DNA of 41,335 nt from Sphingobium bisphenolivorans. GTDB taxonomy: Bacteria; Pseudomonadota; Alphaproteobacteria; Sphingomonadales; Sphingomonadaceae. Made by a program: the position numbers and the translations under genes. Shown here in pieces: positions 22,266-30,000 of this stretch. The first letter of the stretch is position 1. Every line of letters starts with the position of its first letter. The notes under the pieces are model-generated. The model was given only the letters and a program-made list of their open reading frames with translations. It had not been told where the DNA came from and did no database searches. The stretch is from NCBI RefSeq assembly GCF_000412635.1, contig NZ_ASTG01000031.1, positions 1 through 41,335 on the forward strand. The letters run 5' to 3'.

Positions 22266-24158
22266 ATGCTGAGATGGATGACCGCTCCTCCGGTTCGATA
22301 TGGCGCGGCCGTTTTTGCTGTCGCGATCGCATCGGCGGTGCGGATTGCTTTCGATCCCTGGCTCGGCGACCGCTCCGCCTACATGACTGACATCCTGGCG
22401 ATCATGGCCGTCGCCCTATGGGTCGGTAGAGGACCCGCCATCATAGCGACATTGCTTGGCATTGTCGCAGGTTCTGCTTTTCTGCGCAAATCACTCGGCC
22501 AAAGCCCGGACATATTCGAAGTCGCCATGTTTGGTGCGACTGCCGCGGGCATCATCCTGATGAGCAGCCTTATCCGCAGGTCGAACCAGCGACTGGAGAA
22601 GGCTGAAAGGACAGCTGAGCAGCGCGGTGCTGCGAGCGAACGGTTAGCCGAAGAACTGAACCTTCTGATCGAGGGTGCCCAGGGGCTCGCCATATACATG
22701 CTTGATCCCGACGGCCGAGTAGCGATCTGGAACCGCGGGGCCGAGCGTCTCAAAGGGTGGAGTGAGAAGGAGATCCTCGGCAGGCACAGTTCGATCTTCT
22801 ATCCTGCCGATGCCGTTGCTGCGGGCAAGCCTGAAGCCGACATCGTGAGGGCGTGCGATATGGGCAGGTTTGAGGAAGAGGATTGGCGGCTGCGCAAGGA
22901 TGGCACGGAATTTCTTGCCTCCGTCAGTTGGACAGCCCTTTTCGAGGATGGCGAGCTTCGCGGATTTGCAAAGATCATTGCCGACATTACGCAAATGCGA
23001 GCCGCCGAAGACCAACTGCGCGCGCATGAAAGTCAGTTGACCGCGATCCTCTCGACCGTACCCGACGGGATGGTGGTGATCGATGAAAGCGGCAAGATGC
23101 TATCGTTTAGTGCCGCTGCCGAGGCGCTTTTCGGGTATAACGAAGCTGAGGTGCTGGGCAGTAATGTGCGCATGCTTATGCCTTCGCCCGATCGCGAACG
23201 CCATGACAACTACATCCAGCGTTACCTGGAAACCGGCGAGAAGCGGATCATCGGCAAAGGACGGGTTGTCCTGGGCCGCCGTAAGGACGGTTCGCTCTTT
23301 CCCATGGAGCTTTTCATCGGCGAGGCGACGCGTGGCAATGAGCGGATATTCACCGGATTCATCCGCGACCTTACGGAACGGCGGATGGTCGAGCAGCAGA
23401 TGGCGACCTTGCAGGCCGAGCTCATCCACGTCGCCCGGGTGAGCGCGATGGGCACCATGGCTTCAACGCTTGCCCACGAACTCAACCAGCCGATCGCGGC
23501 CGTCACCAATTATGTCGAGGCGGTTCGGGACCAGATGTTGCAACCTGAAGAAGATGAGTGGCCAATGATGCGCGAAGCGCTCGGCGAGGCCGCCAAGGAG
23601 GCGCTCAGAGCCGGTCAGATCGTGCGGCGGCTTCGGGAATTTGTTTCGCGAGGCGAAGTCGAGAAAACCGTGGAAAATTTGCCAGACCTCGTCAACGAAG
23701 CTGCCTCGCTAGGGCTCGCCGGGACGCGAGAGATGGGAATTGAGGTGCATCTTGAGCTTGACCCCAACGCCTCGCCGGTACTGGTCGACAAGATTCAAAT
23801 TCAGCAGGTGCTTATCAATCTCATCCGCAACGCATGTGAAGCCATGGGCGACAGCCCGGTGAAGAGGCTGACGATATCCAGCCACGCCGAGACGGAGGGC
23901 TATGTTCAGGTGACGGTGTCCGACACGGGCTGTGGCATTCCCGCAGGGGTCGCCAACCAGCTGTTTTCCGCGTTCGTGAGCACCAAGCCGACCGGGATGG
24001 GCCTTGGTCTTTCCATATGCCGCACGATCGTGGAGGTGAATGGCGGCAAGATATGGATGGATACCCGCGAGGGAAGGGGCACTGATTTCCATTTCACCCT
24101 TGTTCGAGCGCAGGCGGAGGAGGCTTATGACCGACAAGAAGCTTATTCACATCATTGA
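22266..24158 (+). CDS. fixL: FixL-type oxygen-sensing histidine kinase
   Basis: A 630-aa membrane kinase. About four N-terminal helices (residues 8-115) are followed by PAS 1 (about 140-250), PAS 2 (about 258-380), HisKA and HATPase_c. PAS 2 matches the heme PAS of Bradyrhizobium FixL: the heme ligand is H313 in RERHDNYIQRY and the O2-contacting arginine is R333 in GKGRVV, 20 residues apart as in FixL (H200/R220). The phosphoacceptor H404 in LAHELNQP lies 91 residues after the heme histidine, again as in FixL. It should autophosphorylate when O2 leaves the heme. Start ATG 22266; the longer frame from 22179 lacks a ribosome site. The 3' end overlaps fixJ by 32 nt. Confidence 0.93.
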   Translation: MLRWMTAPPVRYGAAVFAVAIASAVRIAFDPWLGDRSAYMTDILAIMAVALWVGRGPAIIATLLGIVAGSAFLRKSLGQSPDIFEVAMFGATAAGIILMSSLIRRSNQRLEKAERTAEQRGAASERLAEELNLLIEGAQGLAIYMLDPDGRVAIWNRGAERLKGWSEKEILGRHSSIFYPADAVAAGKPEADIVRACDMGRFEEEDWRLRKDGTEFLASVSWTALFEDGELRGFAKIIADITQMRAAEDQLRAHESQLTAILSTVPDGMVVIDESGKMLSFSAAAEALFGYNEAEVLGSNVRMLMPSPDRERHDNYIQRYLETGEKRIIGKGRVVLGRRKDGSLFPMELFIGEATRGNERIFTGFIRDLTERRMVEQQMATLQAELIHVARVSAMGTMASTLAHELNQPIAAVTNYVEAVRDQMLQPEEDEWPMMREALGEAAKEALRAGQIVRRLREFVSRGEVEKTVENLPDLVNEAASLGLAGTREMGIEVHLELDPNASPVLVDKIQIQQVLINLIRNACEAMGDSPVKRLTISSHAETEGYVQVTVSDTGCGIPAGVANQLFSAFVSTKPTGMGLGLSICRTIVEVNGGKIWMDTREGRGTDFHFTLVRAQAEEAYDRQEAYSHH

Positions 24159-24747
24159 TGACGAGGATTCCGTTCGCCGGTCAGTTGGCTACATGCTCAA
24201 GACGTCGGGCTATGGGGTCGAGCCCTGGAGTTCGGGCATCGGCTTTCTGAAGAGCGTTCCGTCGGCCGAAGAAGGCTGCATCCTCCTCGACATCCGCATG
24301 CCTGAGATCGACGGCCTGGAAGTGCAGCGCATATTGGCCGAACGCGGGGTCACGATGCCGATCATCATAATGACGGGGCATGGTGACGTTTCCGTCGCCG
24401 TGCAGGCGATGAAGGCCGGTGCGGTGGATTTTTTGGAAAAGCCGTTTGAGAAAGCTGTCTTGATCGACGCCATCGAGCGCGCTTTCGATCGTATCCATTC
24501 TGACCAGGATATGGTGGCGCGGGCGGCCCGTGCCGATATCATCATCGGCGCTCTCACGACGCGCGAACGCGAGGTTCTGGACGGGCTGGCGCAGGGTTTG
24601 CCCAACAAGACAATCGCTTATGATCTGGGCATCTCATCGCGGACGGTGGAGGTGCATCGGGCCAATCTGATGACGAAGCTGCACGTCCATAGCCTTTCAG
24701 ACGCGCTTCGGATCGCCTTTGCGGCCGGGATGGGCACGAGGGCCTGA
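24127..24747 (+). CDS. fixJ: FixJ-type response regulator
   Basis: A 206-aa NarL/FixJ regulator. The receiver (about 5-120) has the acidic pocket D11-D12 and phosphoacceptor D55 in LLDIRMPE, then the switch threonine in MTGHGD and the lysine in EKPFE. A LuxR-type HTH (about 138-200) contains LTTREREVLDGLAQGLPNKT and SSRTVEVHRANLMTK. The match to rhizobial FixJ is strong along its length. GAGGAGG precedes ATG 24127 inside the fixL end. It should activate low-oxygen genes when phosphorylated by FixL. The window's repeated TACKTA motif is a candidate for its binding site. Confidence 0.94.
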   Translation: MTDKKLIHIIDDEDSVRRSVGYMLKTSGYGVEPWSSGIGFLKSVPSAEEGCILLDIRMPEIDGLEVQRILAERGVTMPIIIMTGHGDVSVAVQAMKAGAVDFLEKPFEKAVLIDAIERAFDRIHSDQDMVARAARADIIIGALTTREREVLDGLAQGLPNKTIAYDLGISSRTVEVHRANLMTKLHVHSLSDALRIAFAAGMGTRA

Positions 24748-24756
24748 CTGGGACCA

Positions 24757-24764
24757 ATACGTAA
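24757..24764 (+). promoter_or_regulatory. Putative FixJ-type box upstream of the split regulator
   Basis: ATACGTAA, containing the palindromic TACGTA core, 70 nt before the start at 24835. It lies 9 nt after the fixJ stop codon, so it could make the second regulator a FixJ target. Confidence 0.4.
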
Positions 24765-24834
24765 TGACCTGGCAGCCGCGGCGTGCCACCTTTCATGCAT
24801 GTTGCTGAATCCTGCGGCGCAAGGCGCGAAGAGC

Positions 24835-25218
24835 ATGGCCGATCCCGAGATCCCCATAGTGATTCTGGACGATGATCCGGGGGCAAGGCGATCCATGCAG
24901 TTGCTGTTGCAGGGCCGGGGCTTCCAGGTCCGCTCCTTTGCCACTCCTGAGCTGCTGATAGCCGATGTGAAGACCAATAATCCGGCATGTCTGGTGACGG
25001 ATTACAGGATGACAGGCCATGATGGCCTCCAGGTGCTCGATGCGCTCCGCGCGGCGGGGTGGATGGGCAAGGCGATCCTCGTCACTGCCTTTGGCTCCCC
25101 GGAACTGATGCAGAAGGCCATTGCTCACGGCTTTGCAACTGTCCTCGACAAGCCCTGCAAGGAATCCGCGCTGGTCAACGCCGTGACTGAGGCGACAGCG
25201 CGCAACAAAGATCCATAG
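24835..25218 (+). CDS. Single-domain receiver (CheY/FixJ-receiver type)
   Basis: A 127-aa protein that is only a receiver domain. It has the acidic cluster D12-D14, phosphoacceptor D56 in LVTDYRMTGHDG, and the lysine in DKPCKES (about residue 105). It ends where a FixJ would continue into its linker. The next gene, 8 nt on and in another frame, encodes only the missing HTH half. I start at ATG 24835; an in-frame ATG at 24799 would add 12 residues but has no ribosome site. It may be a phosphate sink or allosteric partner for FixL or the sensorless kinase, or half of a two-polypeptide regulator. Confidence 0.85.
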   Translation: MADPEIPIVILDDDPGARRSMQLLLQGRGFQVRSFATPELLIADVKTNNPACLVTDYRMTGHDGLQVLDALRAAGWMGKAILVTAFGSPELMQKAIAHGFATVLDKPCKESALVNAVTEATARNKDP

Positions 25219-25226
25219 GGACGGCC

Positions 25227-25502
25227 ATGATGGGTAATCGGGAAAAGGCCGAACGCTGTCGTTCTTCCGCTGCTTCCTTGGAGCTCCTGACGCCCCGGGA
25301 GCGGGAAGTGTTTGCGGCGGTGGCCAAAGGCCTAACCAATAGGCAGACGGGCGAATTGCTGGGGATCAGTCACAGGACTGTCGAGGTCTATCGCGCCAAA
25401 TTGATGCGGAAGCTGAAAGTGGAATCCGTTGCCCAACTTGTTGCGCTTTATGTCCTCAAGGACTTTTCAGGTTCCAAAGCGCGAAGGCCTCTGCCTCACT
25501 GA
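25227..25502 (+). CDS. LuxR/FixJ-type HTH-only DNA-binding protein
   Basis: A 91-aa protein consisting of a GerE/LuxR HTH (about 20-80): LLTPREREVFAAVAKGLTNR, then GISHRTVEVYRAKLMRKL. It has no receiver. The preceding gene is a receiver without HTH, and together the two equal a FixJ in size and order. The upstream reading frame is open only back to 25191, so a simple one-base shift between about 25190 and 25218 would fuse them. An intact, conserved split is equally possible. Residues 7-15 are linker-like. Without a receiver the protein would bind DNA constitutively unless partnered. Confidence 0.8.
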   Translation: MMGNREKAERCRSSAASLELLTPREREVFAAVAKGLTNRQTGELLGISHRTVEVYRAKLMRKLKVESVAQLVALYVLKDFSGSKARRPLPH

Positions 25503-25669
25503 CGACCGAACTCAAGCTGAGCGATTGCGGCGAGCCAATTCGTATAATCCCCAATTTCGGTCCTCGCCGATTTCGCCATGATAGATTCGATCCAGGATGA
25601 TGGCGACAGGCTGGAGAAGATCAATGGCTGTCGCGTTCCACCGTGCCCACATTGTCGGGGATTGACAGG

Positions 25670-27007
25670 ATGACGCAGGCAACCCTTCGATCGACGACCC
25701 TAGCGACCGACGCACTCGTCGAGACTTTGAGACGACACGCGGAGCCATTACCATCCCCTGACAAGGCGGACGATTTCGGCGCCTGCTTCGACCGGTTCGG
25801 GGACGCCAGGATCGTCCTGCTGGGGGAGGCGACGCATGGAAGCTCGGAATTTTATCGGGCGCGTGCCGCGATCACCCGCCGTCTGATCGAACGGCACGGC
25901 TTTACGGTGGTAGCGGTGGAAGCGGATTGGCCCGATGCGGCGCGCATAGACGATTATGTCCGGCATCAGGCGCCGCGCCCTCGACGATGCGACGTGTTCG
26001 TGCGCTTCCCAACGTGGATGTGGCGCAACCATGAAGTGTTGGCCTTTGCCGATTGGCTGCGGCGGCATAATCAGGCTTTGTCGAAAGGGCGTCAGTCCTC
26101 GTTCCACGGCCTGGATGTCTATAGCCTCAGGGAATCCATCCATGCGGTGCTTGCCTATCTCGACAAGGCTGATCCCCAAGAAGCGGAGGAAGCCCGACGC
26201 CGCTATGGATGTCTGACGCCATGGCAGGATGAACCGGCCCATTATGGGCGGGCGATGATGCTTTCGGGCGGCAGCGGATGCGAGGATGGTGTGGTGACGC
26301 AGCTCCGCATGCTCCTTGATCAGCGGCTCGAACTACTGCAGCATGATGGGGAGGGATGGTTCGATGCCTATCAGAACGCGCGGATTGTCCGCGCGGCGGA
26401 GCGCTATTATCGCGCCATGTATCGCAGTTCGACCGAGAGCTGGAACCTGCGCGACAGGCACATGTTCGAAACGCTCCAGGCCCTGATGGCGCATCGCGGC
26501 GATGGGACGAAGGCAGTCATCTGGGCTCACAACAGCCATATCGGCAATGCAGCGGCCACCGCGATGGGCTGGCAGGGAGAATTCAACATCGGCCAGCTTT
26601 GTCGTCTCGCTTATGGCGACGACGCGGTGTCCATCGGCTTCGGGACCGACACCGGGCTGGTGGCGGCGGCGAGCGACTGGGGCGGCGCGATGGAGATCAA
26701 GTCCGTGCGTCCCGCTCGTCCCGACAGTTATGAACATGCCTTCCGGCGCACAGGCGTTGTCCGCAGCCTGACCGACTGGCGCGGGCGGGAGAAGGCGGAC
26801 TTGAGAGATGCGCTCAGTCACCCGCGGCTGGAGCGAGCCATCGGCGTGGTCTACCGGCCCGGAACGGAACGGCTCAGCCACTATTTCGAGGCGGTGATGT
26901 CGGAGCAGTTCGACGCCTGGGTCTGGTTTGAGCAGACATCTGCGGTGAGCCCGTTGGGACCGGAAAGACCTATGGGCGCGCCAGAAACCTGGCCGTTTGG
27001 ACTTTGA
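25670..27007 (+). CDS. Erythromycin-esterase-family protein
   Basis: A 445-aa member of the EreA/succinoglycan-biosynthesis-like family. The catalytic signature LGEATHGSSEFY gives E53 and H56. VEADWPDAARIDDYV (about 83-97) and WAHNSHIGNA with H287 and H290 follow, the conserved metal or catalytic residues. Family members hydrolyse macrolide lactones in resistance, but chromosomal homologues in stress regulons have no known substrate. An in-frame GTG at 25643 is an alternative start. Two genes later comes a phosphoribosyltransferase; in mycobacterial Rv2030c the two domains are fused, from memory. This argues for a joint, non-antibiotic role. Confidence 0.9.
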   Translation: MTQATLRSTTLATDALVETLRRHAEPLPSPDKADDFGACFDRFGDARIVLLGEATHGSSEFYRARAAITRRLIERHGFTVVAVEADWPDAARIDDYVRHQAPRPRRCDVFVRFPTWMWRNHEVLAFADWLRRHNQALSKGRQSSFHGLDVYSLRESIHAVLAYLDKADPQEAEEARRRYGCLTPWQDEPAHYGRAMMLSGGSGCEDGVVTQLRMLLDQRLELLQHDGEGWFDAYQNARIVRAAERYYRAMYRSSTESWNLRDRHMFETLQALMAHRGDGTKAVIWAHNSHIGNAAATAMGWQGEFNIGQLCRLAYGDDAVSIGFGTDTGLVAAASDWGGAMEIKSVRPARPDSYEHAFRRTGVVRSLTDWRGREKADLRDALSHPRLERAIGVVYRPGTERLSHYFEAVMSEQFDAWVWFEQTSAVSPLGPERPMGAPETWPFGL

Positions 27008-27009
27008 CC

Positions 27010-27666
27010 ATGACACAGCAACTTGTGAACCGACAGGATGTGCCCATCGGCAGGCATCACCTTCGGGGATTTCTGGATGTGCCGGAAAACGCGACGGGGT
27101 TGGTGATTTTCGCCCATGGCAGCGGGAGCGGCCGATATAGTCCGCGCAATCAATATGTAGCGGCAGGGCTGCATCGCTCGCGGTTAGCCACGCTGTTGGT
27201 CGATCTGCTGACCCCGCAGGAAGAGATGGACAGGCGCAACGTGTTCGACGTGCGCTTGCTTGCCCGGCGATTGCGGGAGGCAGCCGATTGGGCGGATACG
27301 GTGGAGCCGCTAGCGAAGCTGCCGCTCGGCTATTTCGGTGCAAGCACGGGCGCGGCCGCGGCGATCATTGCCGCATCAGCGCCCGACGACCGGTCGGCCG
27401 CCATCGTGTCGCGTGGCGGGAGGCCCGATCTCGCAGGGGCCGATGCGCTTGGCCGGGTTCGCGCGCCGACGCTCCTGATCGTCGGCAGCCTGGACCATGA
27501 TGTGCTGGGACTCAATCATGATGCGAAGTCACTGATGATGGCACCGACAGAGCTGGTGGTTGTGCCGGGTGCCAGCCATTTGTTCGAGGAACCCGGAACG
27601 CTCGACCAGGTGATCGGTCTTGCGGAGCACTGGTTCCGCTCTCACCTCAAAGGGGAAACCCAATGA
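27010..27666 (+). CDS. Dienelactone-hydrolase-like alpha/beta hydrolase
   Basis: A 218-aa alpha/beta hydrolase. It has the oxyanion HGSGSGRYS segment (36-44), nucleophile S112 in GASTGA, an acid in VGSLDHD (D162 or D164) and H190 in GASHLFEEPG. It starts 2 nt after the erythromycin-esterase stop and overlaps the phosphoribosyltransferase start by 4 nt, so the three form one operon. Similar hydrolase domains occur fused to phosphoribosyltransferases in actinobacteria (Rv0571c, from memory). Substrate unknown; the catalytic triad looks complete. Confidence 0.88.
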   Translation: MTQQLVNRQDVPIGRHHLRGFLDVPENATGLVIFAHGSGSGRYSPRNQYVAAGLHRSRLATLLVDLLTPQEEMDRRNVFDVRLLARRLREAADWADTVEPLAKLPLGYFGASTGAAAAIIAASAPDDRSAAIVSRGGRPDLAGADALGRVRAPTLLIVGSLDHDVLGLNHDAKSLMMAPTELVVVPGASHLFEEPGTLDQVIGLAEHWFRSHLKGETQ

Positions 27667-28340
27667 AGCTCAAGCCCATGCTGTTCCACGACCGGCGCGA
27701 TGCCGGCATTCACCTGGCAAAGGCGCTGGCCCATCTGGCGCCCAGCCATCCCTTGATAGTCGCCCTCCCGCGCGGAGGCGTCCCCGTCGCCTTCGAGGTG
27801 GCACGCGCTCTGGAAGCTGACCTCGATCTGTTGTTCGTACGCAAACTCGGCGGGCCGGGCTATGAGGAACTGGGAATTGGTGCCGTCGCCGATGGCGCCG
27901 ATCCGCAGTTGGTCCTCAACGAGGAAGTCGTGCGGCAGCTGGGGCCGACGCCGGAATATATCCGCGCCGAGATGCGCAGGCAGTTGGCGGAAATCGATCG
28001 GCGGCGTCACGTTTATCTCGGTGACCGCGTGCCCATTCCGGTGGCGGGCCGCACCGTCATCGTGGTGGATGACGGGATAGCGACGGGCGGCACGATCAAG
28101 GCTGCGCTCAAGGGGATGAGCAAGGCGCACCCCGCGCGGCTCATCCTGGCGGTGCCTGTAGCGCCTGCCGAGGTCATCGCAGCACTGCGGGAGGAGTGTG
28201 ACGAGGTGATCTGCCTCTACGAGCCTTATCCTTTCTACGCGGTGGGCGCGCATTATGTCCTGTTCGATCAGACGAGCGACGAAGAAGTCGTGAGACTGCT
28301 AGAGACCGCCTACCGGGAGCGCAGTGGCCAGTCGGCTTGA
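27663..28340 (+). CDS. Type I phosphoribosyltransferase-like protein
   Basis: A 225-aa protein with the PRPP-binding loop VIVVDDGIATGGT (132-144) and an N-terminal ALPRGGVPVAFEVA segment (34-47). That segment is typical of the stress-associated branch also called putative phosphoribosyl transferase/erythromycin-esterase partner. AGGGGAAAC precedes the ATG. It is the third gene of the esterase-hydrolase-PRTase operon. PRPP could be supplied by the prs-like gene at 30417. The acceptor base is unknown, and such proteins may instead bind PRPP as a sensor. Confidence 0.87.
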   Translation: MKLKPMLFHDRRDAGIHLAKALAHLAPSHPLIVALPRGGVPVAFEVARALEADLDLLFVRKLGGPGYEELGIGAVADGADPQLVLNEEVVRQLGPTPEYIRAEMRRQLAEIDRRRHVYLGDRVPIPVAGRTVIVVDDGIATGGTIKAALKGMSKAHPARLILAVPVAPAEVIAALREECDEVICLYEPYPFYAVGAHYVLFDQTSDEEVVRLLETAYRERSGQSA

Positions 28341-28365
28341 TGCTGTAGCACATGGGAGCATAGGT

Positions 28366-28518
28366 TCAGCCCAATTCGCGCTGCCATATCGCGTTAAGGA
28401 AGACCCACAGCCATTCGCTGCGGGCCATTCGCCAGGCCAGGATCAGGAGGATCAGCAAGACGGCCATCTTTGCGAACAAGATCCAGAGCCGTGTAATCTG
28501 ACTATTTCTGTTCGTCAT
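28366..28518 (-). CDS. 50-aa single-pass membrane protein
   Basis: A 50-codon frame with a basic, polar N-terminus (MTNRNSQITR), one clear hydrophobic helix (about residues 11-29, rich in Leu/Ile) and an amphipathic Trp-rich tail (EWLWVFLNAIWQRELG). The ribosome site is weak (GCGGA). It sits on the minus strand just downstream of the lipoprotein gene (38 nt between), so it could share its transcript. It is convergent with the phosphoribosyltransferase gene. I do not recognise a family; coding status is probable rather than certain. Confidence 0.42.
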   Translation of the reverse strand: MTNRNSQITRLWILFAKMAVLLILLILAWRMARSEWLWVFLNAIWQRELG

Positions 28519-28556
28519 GCCGATCCGCCAAAGCTCTAGAGGATATGCGCTGTGGC

Positions 28557-28889
28557 TTAGGGTGTGGTCCGGCTGGCGACCACGGCTGAACCATCAGGCT
28601 TGATGTGAATAAGATGATAGGCTTTGTCCTCGCACTGTGCCCGCCAAGTCACAGCTGGCGGTGGAGCACCAGGCATGGGCCTGCTGTCGATGACCTGCTG
28701 GCAAGGCAGCCCAGCATCCCGGATGGCCCGAAAGAGGGCAGCGTCCCTAGCCTGTCTGGGCAGTTTGGCGATCTCGTTGGCATAGTTCATCCCCTGCTCA
28801 GCAGTGCGGGATGTGGAGGCTTTTTCCTCCTCGGCTGGTTTGCAGCCGCTCATAATTAGAAGGGCTGCCAATAAGGCCGATGTTCGCAC
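28557..28889 (-). CDS. Small lipoprotein of unknown function
   Basis: With the GTG start at 28889 the protein has 110 aa and begins with a short lipoprotein signal, RTSALLAALLIMSGC, where C16 is the lipidated cysteine of an LIMSGC lipobox. An AGGAG lies 7 nt upstream of this GTG, which decides the start; an in-frame ATG at 28913 would place that site inside the gene. The mature part is charged, then has two cysteines (in PCQQV and QCEDKAY) that could form a disulfide. No family recognised. The 5' end is about 70 nt from the pfkB box, on the opposite strand. Confidence 0.65.
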   Translation of the reverse strand: MRTSALLAALLIMSGCKPAEEEKASTSRTAEQGMNYANEIAKLPRQARDAALFRAIRDAGLPCQQVIDSRPMPGAPPPAVTWRAQCEDKAYHLIHIKPDGSAVVASRTTP

Positions 28890-28958
28890 CGCGCTTCTCC
28901 TGCTCGAGGGCATTGTGGAAGTTCTCCCATGCCGTGAGCCTGTCTTCCATTGGGACAT

Positions 28959-28966
28959 CTACTTAT
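28959..28966 (+). promoter_or_regulatory. Putative FixJ-type box upstream of pfkB
   Basis: CTACTTAT, identical to the minus-strand site before the hsp20 operon and in the same orientation relative to its gene. It is 34 nt before the pfkB ATG, closer than the 59-74 nt seen for the others, which could mean a very short leader. It also lies 69 nt upstream of the divergent lipoprotein start at 28889. Confidence 0.42.
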
Positions 28967-29000
28967 TCCGATGGCATGGCTGCGCAGATAGCCTCATCCC

Positions 29001-29951
29001 ATGAAAAGGATCGTCACCCTCACGATGAATCCGGCCATAGATGTTGCCTATGAGGCGGATCGGGTCTTTCACACCCGCAAGATCCGGGCGCGCCAGGAAC
29101 ATTATGACCCAGGCGGCGGCGGGATCAACGTGGCCCGGGTGATCGCGCGGTTGGGAGGCACGGCCCGAGCCTATTATCTGTCCGGCGGGGCAACCGGATG
29201 CGCGCTCGATGGATTGCTGGATCAACATGTGCTGGTCCGTAGCTGCATTCCCATCAAGGGCGACACGCGCGTCAGCACATCGATCTACGAGCGAGAGACC
29301 GGCAAGGAATTCCGCGTGGTGCCACGTGGACCAGAACTGACTGCCGAGGAATGGCAGGCGGCGCTTGGTCATCTGGAGAACGCGCGTTCGGACTTCCTGG
29401 TAGCGAGCGGATCGCTGCCGCCGGGTGTACCGGACGACTTCTACAGCCGCGTCCAGCAGCTTGCGCAGCGTCACGACACGCAGCTCATCCTCGATACCTC
29501 GGGCAACGCGCTGTGCGAAGCCGTAAGGGGCGGTGGTCTTTATCTGATCAAGCCGAGCATTGGTGAGTTGCGGCAGCTGGTCGATCGGGCTCTCAGCGAG
29601 GAGCAGGATATTGCGGCAGCCGCGCAGGAGATCGTCGATAGCGGCAAGTCGGAATTTGTGGCGGTAACGATGGGACGCGACGGCGCCATCCTGGCGAGCC
29701 GTGCAGGGACATGGCGACTGCCCGCGCTTGCAGTCGAGGCGAGGAGCACCGTAGGCGCAGGAGACAGCTTTCTGGCTGCAATGGTGTTCGCGCTCGGATG
29801 CGAGCGTGATCCGATCGAGGCGTTCCGCTACGGAGTTGCCGCGGGCGCGGCTGCTGTACTGACGCCGGGGACGGACCTGTGCCATCGCGATGATGTCGAG
29901 CGGCTGCTCGCCCTCGTGCCATCCCTTGTCCCGGCGTTCCCTGGCGGGTGA
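29001..29951 (+). CDS. pfkB: PfkB-family sugar kinase (6-phosphofructokinase 2 / 1-phosphofructokinase type)
   Basis: A 316-aa ribokinase-fold enzyme. The N-terminal TLTMNPAIDVAYEAD segment is characteristic of PfkB/FruK/LacC proteins. The substrate-binding GGGGINVARVIARLGG motif (about 36-50) and the C-terminal anion-hole GAGDSFLAAM with catalytic D255 are intact. It phosphorylates a hexose phosphate with ATP. Its closest parallel in context is the mycobacterial hypoxia-regulon pfkB (Rv2029c). Family members also include nucleoside and ribose-1-phosphate kinases, so a link to the neighbouring nucleotide-phosphorylase genes is possible. A CBS gene follows 49 nt on. Confidence 0.88.
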   Translation: MKRIVTLTMNPAIDVAYEADRVFHTRKIRARQEHYDPGGGGINVARVIARLGGTARAYYLSGGATGCALDGLLDQHVLVRSCIPIKGDTRVSTSIYERETGKEFRVVPRGPELTAEEWQAALGHLENARSDFLVASGSLPPGVPDDFYSRVQQLAQRHDTQLILDTSGNALCEAVRGGGLYLIKPSIGELRQLVDRALSEEQDIAAAAQEIVDSGKSEFVAVTMGRDGAILASRAGTWRLPALAVEARSTVGAGDSFLAAMVFALGCERDPIEAFRYGVAAGAAAVLTPGTDLCHRDDVERLLALVPSLVPAFPGG

Positions 29952-30000
29952 GAGGTCATTCGCTGACGGAACGCCAGCCCAGAGAAAAAGGATCAGTGCG

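Noticed and set aside
25538..25545. ATTCGTAT as a further FixJ-type box before the erythromycin-esterase gene
   Set aside because: It lacks the TAC(G/T)TA core and lies about 124 nt upstream, outside the distance band of the other sites.
25670..27007. Macrolide resistance gene
   Set aside because: The family includes EreA/EreB, but stress-operon context and the PRTase/hydrolase partners point to a housekeeping-stress role; no resistance claim can be made from sequence.
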